A program made the position numbers and the translations under genes. Below the pieces are notes generated by a model. The model was not told the DNA's origin. It searched no databases and worked only from the letters and a program-made list of their open reading frames with translations. A stretch of 64,000 bases of DNA from the NCBI RefSeq assembly GCF_016722765.1, contig NZ_JAEQND010000013.1:1-64000 (forward strand), written 5' to 3'. The DNA comes from Ramlibacter alkalitolerans. Its GTDB lineage: Bacteria; Pseudomonadota; Gammaproteobacteria; Burkholderiales; Burkholderiaceae_C. Shown here one piece after another: positions 61,944 to 64,000 of this stretch (position 1 is its first letter; every line of letters starts with the position of its first letter).

Positions 61944-62861
61944 CTAGCGGCTCAGGCCACCGCGGAAAGTGCCCGCCTTGCAGCCTTCGCGCACATGGCT
62001 GGTGCGCGCCGGCTCGCTGAGCGCTTCCGTCAGCGTGGATTCCGTGACGCCCTTCCAGCGCAGAGGCTTGGCCAGTTCCACTGCGGCCAAGCACACGCTG
62101 TTGGTGACTTCTTCCGGCACTTCCAGCGGGCGGTCGCGCAGCTGCTTGCGCGCGGTCTGGGTAATCGCCTGGCGGTGGTTCTGGTCTTGGCTGTAGACGA
62201 TGACCATCCGGTCAAAAATGATTTCGCTGGCGCCATCGCCGCCGCGCAGGGGCATGCCCACCTTCCAGGCAACGTCCAGCATCTTCTGCCGTTCCTTGGG
62301 CGGCTTGAAGCTCGATTCGACTTCCACCCAGTCGGCCACGACGGTGCCAGGCCGGTAGCCGCGGCTCTCGCCGGGATAGAGCACCAGGCCGTCGGGCACC
62401 TTGCCGTAGTGCTTGGTGAAGTCCTCGCGCGAGAGCGGGCACCAGCCGTGGTTGATGGCGTACTCGCCGAAGGCCTCACCGCCCTTTTCGATGGTGTGCA
62501 GCAGGTAGTTGGTGGCCAGAGTGCGGTGCCAGAACTGCGGGCCCGCCACGCCCTGGATGTTGTAGCCCGCGTTGGTGGGCAGACCGTATTCGTTGGACAG
62601 GAGTGCAGCCGCGCGGCTGGTCAGCACGTAGGACGTTTCACCGAGTGAGTTCTGCCGGGGCAGCAGGAGCCCCTTTTCGAGCATTCGCGCGATGGTGCGC
62701 GCTGCCATCTTTTCGGCGGATTCCGCGGACGAGCCGTGCCAGCCGGCGCGCGAAATTTCCGCGCGTCGCATGTGGCCAAAGAAGCGGACGAACTTCAGCA
62801 CGCCGACTTCGTTTTCGAAGGCGACGGAGCGGCTGTCTGGCTTTTTCAGTTCGTCGGACAT
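61944..62861 (-). CDS. Winged-helix protein resembling the replication-relaxation family
   Basis: 305 aa. ATG 62861 (GGAG before it) is used; an ATG at 62888 is only a few bases after the -10 box. GVLKFVRFFGHMRRAEISRAGW and ARTIARMLEKGLLLPRQNSLGETSYVLTSRAAALLSNEYG form a winged-helix pattern as in plasmid Replic_Relax proteins, which are linked to plasmid replication or mobilisation. The central region (WFHRTLATNYLLH, DGLVLYPG, VVADWVEVESSFK) also fits the nuclease-like second half of that family. By eye only; a regulator is the alternative. Confidence 0.65.
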   Translation of the reverse strand: MSDELKKPDSRSVAFENEVGVLKFVRFFGHMRRAEISRAGWHGSSAESAEKMAARTIARMLEKGLLLPRQNSLGETSYVLTSRAAALLSNEYGLPTNAGYNIQGVAGPQFWHRTLATNYLLHTIEKGGEAFGEYAINHGWCPLSREDFTKHYGKVPDGLVLYPGESRGYRPGTVVADWVEVESSFKPPKERQKMLDVAWKVGMPLRGGDGASEIIFDRMVIVYSQDQNHRQAITQTARKQLRDRPLEVPEEVTNSVCLAAVELAKPLRWKGVTESTLTEALSEPARTSHVREGCKAGTFRGGLSR

Positions 62862-62889
62862 CTGGGCTCTCCACGGGCTTTCATCCACC

Positions 62890-62918
62890 GTGTAGCTACC
62901 GGCTTCGCACGAGGGTGC
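62890..62918 (-). promoter_or_regulatory. CTAYAC-class promoter before 62861
   Basis: Minus-strand GCACCC (62913-62918), 17 bp, CTACAC (62890-62895), then G. Confidence 0.83.
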
Positions 62919-62935
62919 TGGCGTCGGCGCGCGCC

Positions 62936-63214
62936 TTAGTTCGGGTCGAGCAGGTGCAGCACGACTTCCGGCTTGGCGTCCTTCGGAATGACGCGCTCCA
63001 CCGTGGTCGTGAGGCTGTCGCCGTCGCGCCGCACGACTTCGTAGCCCACGACACGCTGGTCATAGATGAACGAGCGTGCACACGGGCCCGGGTCGCACTG
63101 CTCGTGCGCGATGGTCAGCTGCCGCTGGTACTTCGGCGTGACCGACACGACTTCCGGCGCGGCTTGAGCGCCGAAGGCGGCGATGAGGGCGATGGCGACA
63201 AAGAGCGTTTTCAT
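62936..63214 (-). CDS. Small exported protein
   Basis: 92 aa with a clear signal peptide (MKTLFVAIALIAAFGAQA-A). The mature part (EVVSVTPKYQRQLTIAHEQCDPGPCARSFIYDQRVVGYEVVRRDGDSLTTTVERVIP) has one cysteine pair and is beta-rich, like small periplasmic proteins that modify glycine-zipper 2TM regions, a weak likeness. Its promoter is unclear; the plus-strand promoter at 63276 lies upstream. Function unknown. Confidence 0.68.
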   Translation of the reverse strand: MKTLFVAIALIAAFGAQAAPEVVSVTPKYQRQLTIAHEQCDPGPCARSFIYDQRVVGYEVVRRDGDSLTTTVERVIPKDAKPEVVLHLLDPN

Positions 63215-63275
63215 GGGTTCGGGCTTTCGTTGTGTTGCGGCTCACGCGCGCGGACGCGCGCCGGTGGCGGTAGCA

Positions 63276-63304
63276 GCACCTTTTTTCGCTGCCGGTACCT
63301 ACAC
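63276..63304 (+). promoter_or_regulatory. CTAYAC-class promoter before 63393
   Basis: GCACCT (63276-63281), 17 bp, CTACAC (63299-63304), then G. Confidence 0.8.
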
Positions 63305-63392
63305 GTCTCAAAAGGCGGCGTGAGGCCTGTCCAAGAAGTTAGACAGCTGCCGCCGCCGCTCCGTGCAACACAGATAGCACTTCGGACTCAAG

Positions 63393-63896
63393 ATGACTCG
63401 AACCGGACATATCGCAACCGGCTGGGGCGCTGCCGCCCTCGCCTACGCCTTGGCTCACCGCCTGGGCCTTTCCGGTTTGCTGCCCTGGATTGCTGCCATC
63501 GGCGCGCTCCCCGGCGTCACTGCGCCGGACTGGATGGAGATTGCCTGGTTCGACGACAAGGGGTGGCGCAAGAGCGTCATTCCGCACCGCACCTGGACGC
63601 ACTGGCTGCCGCTGTGGGCCCTCGCGTTCGCCCTGTGCTACTTCAATGTGCAGCAGGCCTGGTGGGTCAGCGCGGGTTTGGGCTTCGCCGTAGGTGGACT
63701 CACACACCTGGCCATGGATGTCCCGAATCCCACCGGCATCCCGATTTCCCGCCCGACGCGGCGCCGCTTCAGCCTCAGGTGGTGGCGCAGCGACCAGATG
63801 GTCATGCCGATGGTGTTCCTCACCTGGGTTGCGGGCGCCTGGGCGCTGAAGGCCTCAGGGGCGCTCGACTCGGCGCTGGCCGTGTTTTCTGCCTGA
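63393..63896 (+). CDS. YdjM/DUF457-like membrane-bound metal-dependent hydrolase
   Basis: 167 aa with four membrane segments. Family features: TRTGHIATGWGAAALAYALAHRLG, APDWMEI, PHRTWTHWLPLW (the conserved H-R-x-x-x-H) and GGLTHLAMDVPNPTGIPIS. DUF457/YdjM proteins are predicted metal-dependent hydrolases of the inner membrane; E. coli YdjM is induced in the SOS response. The actual substrate is unknown. Own promoter 90 bp upstream. Confidence 0.85.
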   Translation: MTRTGHIATGWGAAALAYALAHRLGLSGLLPWIAAIGALPGVTAPDWMEIAWFDDKGWRKSVIPHRTWTHWLPLWALAFALCYFNVQQAWWVSAGLGFAVGGLTHLAMDVPNPTGIPISRPTRRRFSLRWWRSDQMVMPMVFLTWVAGAWALKASGALDSALAVFSA

Positions 63897-63906
63897 CCGG
63901 CAGCGG

Positions 63907-63935
63907 GCACCGTTTTTGGCGGCCGTTCGCTACAC
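63907..63935 (+). promoter_or_regulatory. CTAYAC-class promoter before 63965
   Basis: GCACCG (63907-63912), 17 bp, CTACAC (63930-63935), then G. Confidence 0.83.
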
Positions 63936-63964
63936 GTAGTGAACACACCAAAACGGGAGCCCTA

Positions 63965-64000
63965 ATGGCCATCACCACTTCTCTTCGCAAGCAAGCAGGT
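63965..64000 (+). CDS. Truncated gene at the window end
   Basis: ATG 63965 with GGGAG before it starts MAITTSLRKQAG and runs off the window. It is supported by the CTAYAC-class promoter just upstream and the consistent leader length. Twelve codons are not enough to name a product. Confidence 0.6.
   Translation, partial: MAITTSLRKQAG

Overview
The window is GC-rich DNA on which almost every position is coding. It looks like part of a very large extrachromosomal element (megaplasmid or phage-plasmid) of a Burkholderiales-type betaproteobacterium. The host group is inferred from base composition and protein style, not proven. Element-type genes are a KfrA-like coiled-coil DNA-binding protein, a tyrosine recombinase, a Type III restriction-modification pair, an orphan MqsA-like antitoxin, small plasmid families (DUF3606, DUF2274-like, Replic_Relax-like) and an array of nine tRNAs with an RNA-repair set. 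No virion, conjugation or central metabolic genes are visible.

The most unusual property is its transcription layout. About 40 copies of one promoter, GCACCG (-35 position), 17-bp spacer, CTATAC or CTACAC (-10 position), followed by G, lie 8-100 bp (mostly 25-40) before start codons on both strands, mostly one promoter per gene. The spacer is 17 bp in nearly all copies. The -10 box resembles the CTAYAC element of sigma-S-type promoters, but the -35 box is not TTGACA. This looks like a dedicated regulon read by one host or element-encoded sigma factor or activator.

Layout. 1-5127: a minus-strand operon of six related genes, one frameshifted, from a sigma70-like promoter, then a truncated exported-protein gene. 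5300-9155: small membrane proteins, KptA, an MqsA-like regulator. 9197-11690: recombinase with operator, small regulator, KfrA-like gene with 10-bp operator repeats. 11709-19694: small membrane/exported proteins, a gluzincin-like metalloprotein, an XRE regulator and a pilin-like protein with SPD2-type repeats. 19891-23146: two modular paralogues. 23280-29144: Type III R-M operon with flanking genes. 29219-37462: minus-strand run of singly promoted genes including an Rnl1-type RNA ligase, an ADP-ribosylglycohydrolase and a HAD-like protein. 37603-41334: plus-strand small genes and a methyltransferase-like protein. 41612-43297: TnpB-related protein without TnpA. 43448-44631: nine tRNAs. 44686-51769: duplicated small membrane proteins, PBP7-like endopeptidase, multi-HTH protein, FtsH-like protease with a BI-1/YccA-like partner. 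51870-59031: two large paralogues, a minimal ATP-dependent DNA ligase, a DinG helicase. 59129-64000: metallopeptidase-like and exported proteins, a winged-helix protein, a YdjM-like membrane protein and a truncated gene.

Possible functional groupings: tRNA array + Rnl1 + KptA (tRNA maintenance or repair); FtsH-like + BI-1 (membrane proteolysis); DinG + ligase + Type III R-M (DNA maintenance and defence). Many genes occur as diverged duplicates within the window, so local duplication has been a main route of growth.
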